The notes under the pieces: generated by a model
The model's database searches: none
What the model saw: only the letters and a program-made list of their open reading frames with translations
Told to the model about the DNA's origin: nothing
Part shown: positions 16,731-23,100 of the stretch, one piece after another
Layout of the letters: the number at the start of each line of letters is the position of its first letter
Numbering within the stretch: position 1 is the stretch's first letter
Made by a program: the position numbers and the translations under genes
DNA from: Actinomadura oligospora ATCC 43269
Lineage (GTDB): Bacteria; Actinomycetota; Actinomycetes; Streptosporangiales; Streptosporangiaceae
Direction of reading: 5' to 3'
NCBI RefSeq assembly: GCF_000518265.1
Contig: NZ_KI912411.1
Location: 388,072 to 452,071 of the forward strand
DNA: 64,000 nt

Positions 16731-16792
16731 TTAAAATACGATGTCTCAAGTTTCAAATTCCAAGTACCAAGTCTGTTTCGGAGTTTACCTCA
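16731..16792. promoter_or_regulatory. AT-rich divergent promoter region with CAAGT repeats
   Basis: This is one of the most AT-rich stretches in the window (TTTAAAATACGATG onward). CAAGT occurs three times within about 30 bp (around 16747, 16760 and 16768), between the TetR gene and the divergent membrane-protein gene. It is a candidate regulator-binding and promoter region; no perfect palindrome was seen. Confidence 0.4.
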
Positions 16793-16831
16793 CACCCGGC
16801 CACGGGGGCCGGGGACGGGAGAGCAGCAGTC

Positions 16832-17554
16832 ATGACCGGTTCCCACCAGCACGGCGCCGACGGGACGAAGCGGCGCGGCCGCGCCCTGCCCGTCACCGCG
16901 GCGGCCGTTCTCGGCGTCGTCTCGCTGGCCTCGCTCGCGGCGGGCGGGCTCGCCCTCGCCAAGGCCAACGGCGACGACGGCTACGTCGGCCTCGGGGACG
17001 CCGACTACCGCAGCGGCCACGCGGCGGTGGTCAGCGACCCCTACGACTGGAGCAAGGCCAAGCCGTTCCTGTTCGGCGGCGCGAAGGACGTGCGGATCCG
17101 CGTCGTCCCCGGGTCCGGCGGCGGACCGGCGTTCGTCGGCCTGGTCCGTCCGGCCGACCTGCGCGCCTACCTGTCCGGCGCCGGTTACACCACCGGCCAC
17201 AAGAACACCGGCGACGGCGTGACCTTCACCCAGCACCCGGGCAGGCCGTCCGCCGCGCCGCCGGTCGCCGCCTCGGTCTGGACCGCGCGCGCCACCGGAG
17301 CCGGGCCGCTGACGCTGCGGTTCGACGCGGCGGGTCAGCGCGGTGACCGCGTCCTGGTCGCGATGAACGCCGACGGGTCGCCGAACGTCGCCGGGCGGGT
17401 GGAGACCGCCGCGACCGAGCCCTCGCTCCCCTGGATCGGCGCGGGCCTGCTCGCGGGCGGCGTCGTCCTGCTCGCCGGATCGGCCGCCGCCGTCACCGTG
17501 GCGCGCCGCCGCGGCGCACGTCCCGCGACCGCCCCGTCGACCGAGGCGGCGTGA
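16832..17554 (+). CDS. Hypothetical protein, two membrane anchors with extracytoplasmic domain
   Basis: 240 residues, not recognised. A basic N-terminus precedes a hydrophobic helix (residues about 19-42). A polar domain of about 145 residues follows, then a second helix (about 195-220, PWIGAGLLAGGVVLLAGSAA) and a basic cytoplasmic tail (RRRGARP). The topology suggests a protein anchored at both ends with its middle outside the membrane. The next gene starts 4 bp downstream, so the pair is probably co-transcribed under the divergent TetR protein. Confidence 0.7.
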   Translation: MTGSHQHGADGTKRRGRALPVTAAAVLGVVSLASLAAGGLALAKANGDDGYVGLGDADYRSGHAAVVSDPYDWSKAKPFLFGGAKDVRIRVVPGSGGGPAFVGLVRPADLRAYLSGAGYTTGHKNTGDGVTFTQHPGRPSAAPPVAASVWTARATGAGPLTLRFDAAGQRGDRVLVAMNADGSPNVAGRVETAATEPSLPWIGAGLLAGGVVLLAGSAAAVTVARRRGARPATAPSTEAA

Positions 17555-17558
17555 CCGG

Positions 17559-18098
17559 ATGACCCGGCTCCCCCTGTACCTCGCGACGGTCTCGGTCGGC
17601 CTGTTCGCCGGGTTCTGCTTCTGCTATGCCGTCGCGATCACGCGGGGTCTCGCCCACCTGGACGACCAGGCGTACGTGACGGCGATGCGGAGGTTGAACG
17701 AGGCGGTGCCGAGCGTTCCGTTCTTCCTGGTGTTCGGCGGTTCGCTGCTGTTGCCGCTGGTCGCGTTCGCGTTCTCCTCCCCGCGGCATCCGACCTGGGC
17801 GACCTGGCTGGTCGGCGCGGCGGCGGTGTGCTGCGTGGCCGCGTTCGCCATCTCCGTCGCCGGGAACGTGCCGCTCAACGGACGCCTGGCCGCCGCCGTC
17901 ACGCGCGACGCGGCGGACTTCCACCGCGCCCGGCAGACCTTCGAGCACACGTGGAACGTCCTGCACCTGTTCCGCACGCTGCTCTCCGGCCTGGCGCTCG
18001 TCCTGCTGGTCGGCGCGTGCCTGACCCACCCGCGCCAGCACAGCCCGACGGCGACGGCCGCATCCGCCGAGGCCCCAACCGCCCCCCGCGCCGCCTGA
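17559..18098 (+). CDS. DUF1772 domain-containing membrane protein (anthrone-oxygenase-like family)
   Basis: 179 residues with four hydrophobic helices. It has the DUF1772 pattern: GLFAGFCFCYAVAITRGLAH near the N-terminus, NVPLN in the centre and a Trp-Asn-containing helix (FEHTWNVLHLFRTLLSG). Some fungal relatives are anthrone oxygenases, but most bacterial members are uncharacterised. It follows the anchored hypothetical gene after 4 bp. Function unknown. Confidence 0.75.
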   Translation: MTRLPLYLATVSVGLFAGFCFCYAVAITRGLAHLDDQAYVTAMRRLNEAVPSVPFFLVFGGSLLLPLVAFAFSSPRHPTWATWLVGAAAVCCVAAFAISVAGNVPLNGRLAAAVTRDAADFHRARQTFEHTWNVLHLFRTLLSGLALVLLVGACLTHPRQHSPTATAASAEAPTAPRAA

Positions 18099-18128
18099 CG
18101 GCACGCTCTTGTCCGCCTCACTGGAGGG

Positions 18129-18150
18129 CGGCGCGCCGCCTCCCGGACGG
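18129..18150. terminator. GC-rich palindromic hairpin between convergent genes
   Basis: GGCGGCGCGCCGCC is self-complementary, flanked by GGAGG on the left and CCTCCC on the right. It lies between the ends of the DUF1772 gene and the FAD monooxygenase gene, in the right place for a shared terminator. Confidence 0.45.
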
Positions 18151-18164
18151 TCCGCTCGGCGCCG

Positions 18165-19382
18165 TCATCGGGTGAGCGCGTTCGCCGGGGAGTAGTCCTC
18201 GATCGTCATGGAGTCGTAGAGGCGCGCGGTCTTGGTGGTGAGGCGGATGAAGGCGCGGCCGGGGCCCGCGGGCAGGGCCGAGACCAGGCGGGCGCCCTGG
18301 GCCAGTCCCCAGGCGCCGAGGTTCGAGGTGGGGATCAGGGTCTTGGCGGCGCTCAGCGCGAGCGCGCGGCCTCCGCGGACGTGCTCGGCCATCACGCGTT
18401 CGCAGGCGGGGAAGGCGCGTTCGTGGTCGCCGTCCGCGCGGGCGAGTTCACCGGCGAGGACGTACGCGCCGACGATGGCCAGGGTGGTGCTGCCGCCGAC
18501 GACGGCGCCGGGGCAGTAGCCCGCGTCGCCGACGAGCGTCACCCTGCCCCGCGACCAGGTGTCCATGCGGAGCTGGGTGATCGAGTCGAAGTGGAACGCC
18601 GGGGTGCGGTCGAGTTCGTCGAGCCAGCCGTCCACGTCGGGGTGCAGGCCGGTGAACGCGTCGCGCAGCAGTTCCTTCTGGCGGGGGACGTCGCGGTGGT
18701 GGTAGTCGAGTTCGCGGTCGCTCCGGAACAGCAGCAGCGCCCGGGCCTCGTCCAGGTGCCGCGCGCCGTAGACGCCGGCGGTGCGGCCGACGCCGACGTG
18801 CATGAGGAGTTCGCCGTCGGGGGCGGCGGCCTCGGGCAGGGTGAGCACGCCGAGGTAGGCGCCGACGAAGGAGCTGAAGCGGGACTCCTCGCCGAAGACC
18901 AGGCGGCGCACGTTGGAGTGCAGTCCGTCCGCGCCGACGACGAGGTCGAAGCGGCGCGGCGCGCCGTTCTCGAAGCACACCTCGCCGTCGGGCGAGATGG
19001 CGGTGATGGAGTCGTCGAAGACGTACTCGACGTCGTCGCGGGTGGCGTCGTGGTAGATGCGGCTGAGGTCGTCGCGCATGACCTCGGCGTGGCGTTCGGC
19101 GGCGGTGCCGAAGATCCTGGACAGGTCCACCCGGACGGGACGCTGGGAGCCCTCCCGGCGGATGGTCATCCGGTCGGTGCCGGTGGCCCGCTCCTCGATG
19201 CGCGGGAGCACCCCCATTTTCTCCGAGATGTCCATGGCGGGGCGGAACAGGTCGACGGCGTGGCCGCCGGCGTTGCGCAGGGACGGCGCGCGCTCGACGA
19301 CGGTGACGGTGAAGCCGTGCCTGGTGAGCCAGTACGCCAGCACCGGTCCGGCGATGCTGGCCCCGGAGATGAGGATCCGCAT
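18165..19382 (-). CDS. FAD-dependent monooxygenase (TetX/PHBH-like)
   Basis: 405 residues. The N-terminal dinucleotide-binding motif is ISGASIAGPVLAYWLTRHG (GxSIxGP variant), with VVGADGLHSNVRR in the middle and VTLVGDAGYCPG near the FAD ribityl site. This is the flavoprotein aromatic hydroxylase fold used for hydroxylating phenolic substrates or inactivating antibiotics; the substrate is unknown. It is divergent from a TetR gene, and a pair of operator-like palindromes begins 16 bp upstream of ATG 19382. Control by that regulator is likely. Confidence 0.9.
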   Translation of the reverse strand: MRILISGASIAGPVLAYWLTRHGFTVTVVERAPSLRNAGGHAVDLFRPAMDISEKMGVLPRIEERATGTDRMTIRREGSQRPVRVDLSRIFGTAAERHAEVMRDDLSRIYHDATRDDVEYVFDDSITAISPDGEVCFENGAPRRFDLVVGADGLHSNVRRLVFGEESRFSSFVGAYLGVLTLPEAAAPDGELLMHVGVGRTAGVYGARHLDEARALLLFRSDRELDYHHRDVPRQKELLRDAFTGLHPDVDGWLDELDRTPAFHFDSITQLRMDTWSRGRVTLVGDAGYCPGAVVGGSTTLAIVGAYVLAGELARADGDHERAFPACERVMAEHVRGGRALALSAAKTLIPTSNLGAWGLAQGARLVSALPAGPGRAFIRLTTKTARLYDSMTIEDYSPANALTR

Positions 19383-19397
19383 GGAGCCACCTTCCTT

Positions 19398-19443
19398 ACT
19401 TAACGATAGGTAAGTGCATTACGTCACTTACCTATCGTTAAGT
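19398..19443. promoter_or_regulatory. Double operator: 19-bp perfect inverted repeat with 8-bp spacer
   Basis: ACTTAACGATAGGTAAGTG (19398-19416) is repeated exactly in inverse orientation at 19425-19443. Each arm also has its own dyad, ACTTA-n8-TAAGT, so the region holds two operator half-pairs with centres 28 bp apart. It covers the interval between the FAD monooxygenase start (19382) and the TetR start (19461) and would overlap the -35 region of the TetR promoter. A good candidate for autoregulation. Confidence 0.8.
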
Positions 19444-19460
19444 CAAGCTAGGGTGGCGGC

Positions 19461-20021
19461 ATGCCTCGTCCCTCTGACACCAAGCAGCGGATCCAGAAGG
19501 TCGCCCGCGAGCTGTTCGCGCAGCGGGGCGTTCAGCGGACCAGCCTGCAGGAGATCGCCGACCGGCTCGGCATCACCAAACCGGCGCTCTACTACCACTT
19601 CTCCTCACGCGAGGAGCTGGTCCGCAGCATCGTGCAACCGGTCCTGGACGAGGAGGAGGCGTTCCTGACCGGGCAGGAGGCGCTGGAACGGGTCGCCCCC
19701 CGCGCGCTGCTGGAGGGCTACTTCGACTTCCACTACCGCAACCGCGACGTCATCGTCATCATGCTCAGCGAGCTGACCACCCTCACCGACCTGGGCCTGA
19801 TCGACATGGTGCTGGAGTGGCGGCAGCGGCTGACCCGGCTGCTGCAGGGGCCGGAACCCACCCTGGAGCAGGCCGCCCGCGCGGTGATCGCCTTCGGCGG
19901 CATCCAGGACTGCACGATCCAGTTCGCCGACACCCCCGAGGACGACCTCCGGCGCGCGGCCGTCGACGGCGCCTGCGCGGCCCTCGGCATCGACTCGCGC
20001 CGCGCAACACCCCACCCCTGA
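19461..20021 (+). CDS. TetR family transcriptional regulator, probable repressor of the divergent monooxygenase
   Basis: 186 residues. The helix-turn-helix is at about residues 9-55 (VARELFAQRGVQRTSLQEIA, then ITKPALYYHFSSREELV). TAGGGT at 19449-19454 lies 6 nt before ATG 19461, which suggests a leaderless transcript starting directly next to the double operator. The arrangement with the FAD monooxygenase is the classic divergent TetR repressor/enzyme pair. Confidence 0.92.
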   Translation: MPRPSDTKQRIQKVARELFAQRGVQRTSLQEIADRLGITKPALYYHFSSREELVRSIVQPVLDEEEAFLTGQEALERVAPRALLEGYFDFHYRNRDVIVIMLSELTTLTDLGLIDMVLEWRQRLTRLLQGPEPTLEQAARAVIAFGGIQDCTIQFADTPEDDLRRAAVDGACAALGIDSRRATPHP

Positions 20022-20201
20022 CCGCCCGCGCGAACCTTCCCCAGGCCCGGGCGGCGTCCCGTCATCGACGCGCGGACCCGCCTCCCGCCGGACGGGCGGC
20101 GAGGGTTGCCGCAGGGACGGCGGTGACGCGTTGGGTGGCCGCGGCGGGACATGGGTGTCACCGGGCGGCATAGTGTCGCTTCCGGCGGTCACGATGGGGT
20201 C

Positions 20202-21443
20202 GTGGGAGACGACCGAGGAGTTCGCGAGGACCTTCCCCGCCACGCGCCGGACCGGACGGCCGACACCGATCGCGTCGACCGGCTGCTGCTGCTGGTGGCG
20301 GAGTTGCGGCAGGCGTCACCGGACGCGGTGGAGGCCGGCGACCTGGCGCGGCGGCTCGGCGTCAGCGCGCGGACCGTCCGGCGGGACATGGAGCTGCTGA
20401 CGGGCGGCGGGCTGCGGGCGCGGCGGGAACGCGGCCGCGGCTACGTGCTCGACCCCGAACCGGCGCGGCAGCCGCTGGGCGAGGCGGCGTCGCTGGTGGG
20501 GCCGGTGCGGGACACGCTCGCCGAGGCCGTCCGGACCCGGCGGGTGGCGCGGCTGGTGTACACCGACCGGCAGGGGGCGCGCACGGTGCGGGACGTGGAG
20601 GCGCACGGCCTGGTGACGGCCCCCGACGCCGACTACCTGGTGGGGTGGTGCCGGTTGCGGGAGGGTCCGCGGATGTTCCGCCTGGAACGGATCGGCGCGG
20701 CGTACCTGTCCGGCCGGGGCGTGGGCGTGCGGGACCTGGACACGTTGCTGGCGGCGCTGCGCGTTCCCGTTCCGCGGCCACCGGCCGAGCCGGTCACGCG
20801 CGGCCCGCTCGGGCGGGACGCGGCGGGCGCCGCGCACGCCCGCGCCTGGACGCTGGACCGGGTGGAGTTCACGCGGATGCGGTTGCGGGAGGCGGTCGCG
20901 TCCGCGCGCGACTCCGAGGGCGGGGGCCGTGCGGGGCGCGCCCGAGGCGAGGGGTCCGGTGGCGTGGTGGCGCTGCGCGGGGTGCTGGGGCATCTGGCGG
21001 AGTGGACGCGCTGGCAGGTCGCGGCGGTGCGGTCGGCGGCGACGGGCACGCCGCCGGTGACGGGCGGCCGTCCGCCGGACTATCCGGAGGGGTTCGCGCG
21101 GGTCACCTCGTTCGACGCGTGGGAGTCGATGGTGCAGGACGCGATGGCGCTGCGGTCGCTGGGCGAACTCGCGCGGGACCTGACGCAGGTCCTGGACGAC
21201 CTGGCGCGCTGGGTCGCCGACAGCGACGACGCCGTGTGGGGGCGGGAGGTGCCCGAGCCGCGCCGGTTCGGGCGTCCGGGTCCGGCGCGTCCGGTCGCGG
21301 ACCTGCTGGCGGGGTGGCGCGGGCCGCTCGCGCACGTGGAGTGGCACCTGGACCGGCTGACCGGCGAGCCTCCCCCGCCGCGCGGCGGCCTGGACGCCGA
21401 GGACGAGACGTGGGTGGTGGACCGCTGCCCGCTGCACCCCTGA
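20202..21443 (+). CDS. WYL-domain transcriptional regulator fused to a DinB-like domain
   Basis: About 413 residues. An HTH_11 winged helix comes first (LARRLGVSARTVRRDMELL), then a WYL-type domain (DYLVGWCRLREGPRMFRLER). A C-terminal four-helix segment follows that looks like DinB/maleylpyruvate-isomerase proteins: HLAEWTRWQ in an early helix and HVEWHLDRL in the last, giving a candidate His-His-His metal site. A longer in-frame start exists at ATG 20151. I prefer GTG 20202 because TAGTGT at 20171-20176 may be the -10 element; this is uncertain. Ligand and targets unknown. Confidence 0.8.
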   Translation: MGDDRGVREDLPRHAPDRTADTDRVDRLLLLVAELRQASPDAVEAGDLARRLGVSARTVRRDMELLTGGGLRARRERGRGYVLDPEPARQPLGEAASLVGPVRDTLAEAVRTRRVARLVYTDRQGARTVRDVEAHGLVTAPDADYLVGWCRLREGPRMFRLERIGAAYLSGRGVGVRDLDTLLAALRVPVPRPPAEPVTRGPLGRDAAGAAHARAWTLDRVEFTRMRLREAVASARDSEGGGRAGRARGEGSGGVVALRGVLGHLAEWTRWQVAAVRSAATGTPPVTGGRPPDYPEGFARVTSFDAWESMVQDAMALRSLGELARDLTQVLDDLARWVADSDDAVWGREVPEPRRFGRPGPARPVADLLAGWRGPLAHVEWHLDRLTGEPPPPRGGLDAEDETWVVDRCPLHP

Positions 21444-21511
21444 CCGGCCCGGGCGGGGTCAATGAGCCGGGTCGGGGCCCGTTCGGCGGCCGGGCGCTGA
21501 GCGGGGGGCGT

Positions 21512-22186
21512 TCAGGTACGGGCGCGGGGGCTGAGGTCGCAGGTGAACCAGACGGTCTTGCCGGGAGGCCGGGGCCGGGTGCCGTAGTCGGTGGCGAGGG
21601 CGGTGACCAGCAGCAGCCCCCGGCCGTCCTCGGACCAGTCGAGCCCGCGCGGCGCGGACGCCGCGCGGGGCAGGGCGGGCCGCGCGGGATCGTCGTCGCT
21701 GATCTCGCCGAGCAGGACGGGCGCGGTCGGCGCACCGTCGAGGGTGAGGCGGAGCCGGACGGCGCCACGGCCGTGGACGACGGCGTTGGTGATGAGCTCG
21801 TCCACGATGAGGACGACGTCGTCGATCGCGGCGGGGTCGGCGGCGATGCGGCCGAGCCGGGCCCAGTCGCGCAGCCGCCCGGTGGTGAGGGTGCGGGCGC
21901 GCGCGACGGTGCGGGGGTCGGCGGCCAGCGTCCACGCCGCGTCCGAGGCGGGCGCGGGTGGCGCTCCCGCCGCGGCGCCGTCCGCGGTGTCCGCGGTGTC
22001 CGCCGTGCCTGCTGTGGTCGCGTTCGTGTCCGGCGTGGCTGTGGTGGCGGTGGTGGGCACCGTGTCGGTGGCGTCCGGTGCGGGGGTGGCGGGGGGTGTG
22101 GGCCGGGGGGCCGGCCGTGGCGGGTCCCCGTCGGTGTCGAGGTCCCCGGTGAGGTCGTCGTCGATTCCGAGCCATCTGGTGCCCAC
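21512..22186 (-). CDS. RsbW-like serine kinase/anti-sigma factor (HATPase_c_2) protein
   Basis: 224 residues from GTG 22186, which has AAGGAG 8 nt upstream; the much longer open frame upstream looks non-coding. The N-terminal 85 residues are low-complexity and Asp/Ala/Thr-rich. The C-terminal GHKL ATPase domain has the N box VLIVDELITNAVVHG and the G2-like stretch WSEDGRGLLLVTALATDYG. Family members phosphorylate anti-anti-sigma factors or bind sigma factors. No partner gene is adjacent. Confidence 0.82.
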   Translation of the reverse strand: MGTRWLGIDDDLTGDLDTDGDPPRPAPRPTPPATPAPDATDTVPTTATTATPDTNATTAGTADTADTADGAAAGAPPAPASDAAWTLAADPRTVARARTLTTGRLRDWARLGRIAADPAAIDDVVLIVDELITNAVVHGRGAVRLRLTLDGAPTAPVLLGEISDDDPARPALPRAASAPRGLDWSEDGRGLLLVTALATDYGTRPRPPGKTVWFTCDLSPRART

Positions 22187-22555
22187 TGCCCCGACTCCTT
22201 CGTGCTGGTGGACGCGGCCGGCGTCGCCGTGGCGCGCCGGTCGTGCGCTGTTGTCCGACCTGTTCCCCGGGCGGGCCGGGGCGATGGCGGCCGGTGGCCG
22301 GTGTGTGGCCGCGGCGGGAGGTCGCCGCGGCATGGCGGGGGTCGCGCCGTTCTCGGGGTGCGGCGTGACCGGTGGTGTCGTGGTGGTGGCGCGGCCGACC
22401 GTGCGGGGTGGACGTTCGCCGTGCCCTGGGAGTCCTTTCACTGGGGTGGACGCGGCGGGCGGCACGCCGGTGCACGGACGCACGGAACCCTCACTCCGGG
22501 GTGAGGTGATCGGGGACACGCGGGGCGGACGTCGGAGGCACTGGCCCGTTGCCGT
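22187..22555. other. Intergenic region without a supported gene
   Basis: This is upstream of the RsbW-like gene (minus) and the candidate RNA (plus). Open frames exist on both strands but have no recognisable protein and no ribosome-binding site. It presumably contains the RsbW-like gene's promoter. Confidence 0.4.
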
Positions 22556-22561
22556 TAGAGT
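22556..22561 (+). promoter_or_regulatory. -10 element (TAGAGT) of candidate small RNA
   Basis: TAGAGT lies 7 nt before the predicted first paired base of the candidate RNA. The same hexamer at the same spacing precedes the isochorismate synthase start at 28091. No good -35 was seen. Confidence 0.45.
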
Positions 22562-22567
22562 GGTGAA

Positions 22568-22730
22568 CGTCGGTGTGGCTTGTGTCCCCCGGGCTCTAAA
22601 TATCGCCTTCGCGGAATACCGTTCGGCTGGAGCCGCGTTGTGCCTTTCGCCGTGAGGCGACCACCACACCGACATAGACGTCACGGGAACGCCGTGGCTC
22701 CGACGAGATCTCGTCGGAGCCACGGCGTTC
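22568..22730 (+). ncRNA. Candidate stand-alone structured RNA
   Basis: About 160 nt. GTCGGTGTGG at 22569-22578 is perfectly complementary to CCACACCGAC at 22664-22673, forming a closing stem that begins just after the expected start site. Inside are a C-rich loop (GTCCCCCGGGC), CGGC-TGGA-GCCG and GCCT-n9-AGGC hairpins. It ends in a 44-bp perfect palindrome. No plus-strand gene begins for more than 3 kb downstream, so it is not an obvious leader. It may be a member of a known actinobacterial family such as 6C, but I cannot match a consensus from memory. Confidence 0.55.
22687..22730. terminator. 44-bp perfect palindrome, bidirectional terminator
   Basis: Both arms are fully complementary (22 bp each, right arm beginning TCTCGTCGGAGCC) with no mismatches and no separate loop. 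It is the strongest inverted repeat I noticed in the window. It would end the candidate RNA on the plus strand and lies 114 bp past the stop of the DUF3040 gene on the minus strand. Confidence 0.8.
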
Positions 22731-22843
22731 TTCGCGTTCTGCGGGGGTGGACGGCGGCGGGGTTCGGGGTGGGGTGGTGGGTCGCGCGGGGGTGGGGCCG
22801 GGGGCGCGGGCTGGGCTGCGGGCGCTCCCCCGGGTCGGGGGTG

Positions 22844-23044
22844 TCAGGAGAAGGCGGTGAGGATCGCCGCGACGAGCGCGGTGATCACGCCGAGCGCGGC
22901 GATCACCACGGCGGCCACCAGCCGGACGCGGCGGCGGGAGGACCCGCCGTGCGCGATGAGGCGGCGGGCCAGCCGCGGGTCGTCCTCGGCCAGGCGGGTC
23001 TCGATCTCGGCGAGGATCCGCTGCTCCTCCGTCGACAGCGCCAT
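22844..23044 (-). CDS. DUF3040 family small membrane protein
   Basis: 66 residues. The N-terminus (LSTEEQRILAEIETRLAEDDPRLAR) is the conserved DUF3040 amphipathic block, and a single hydrophobic helix fills the C-terminus (about residues 42-64). GGAGG lies 7 nt before ATG 23044; an earlier ATG at 23050 is only 1 nt from that site and is unlikely. It has one helix where many members have two. Function unknown; common in actinomycetes. Confidence 0.85.
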   Translation of the reverse strand: MALSTEEQRILAEIETRLAEDDPRLARRLIAHGGSSRRRVRLVAAVVIAALGVITALVAAILTAFS

Positions 23045-23100
23045 GCTCATACCTCCGGGGGCGTTCAGGGTGCTGTGTTTGTCCCCCGTCGGACGCTGGT

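Noticed and set aside
22187..22723. N-terminal extension of the RsbW-like protein to 403 residues
   Set aside because: GTG 22186 has an ideal ribosome-binding site, while the extension would run through the candidate RNA and its palindrome and is low-complexity.
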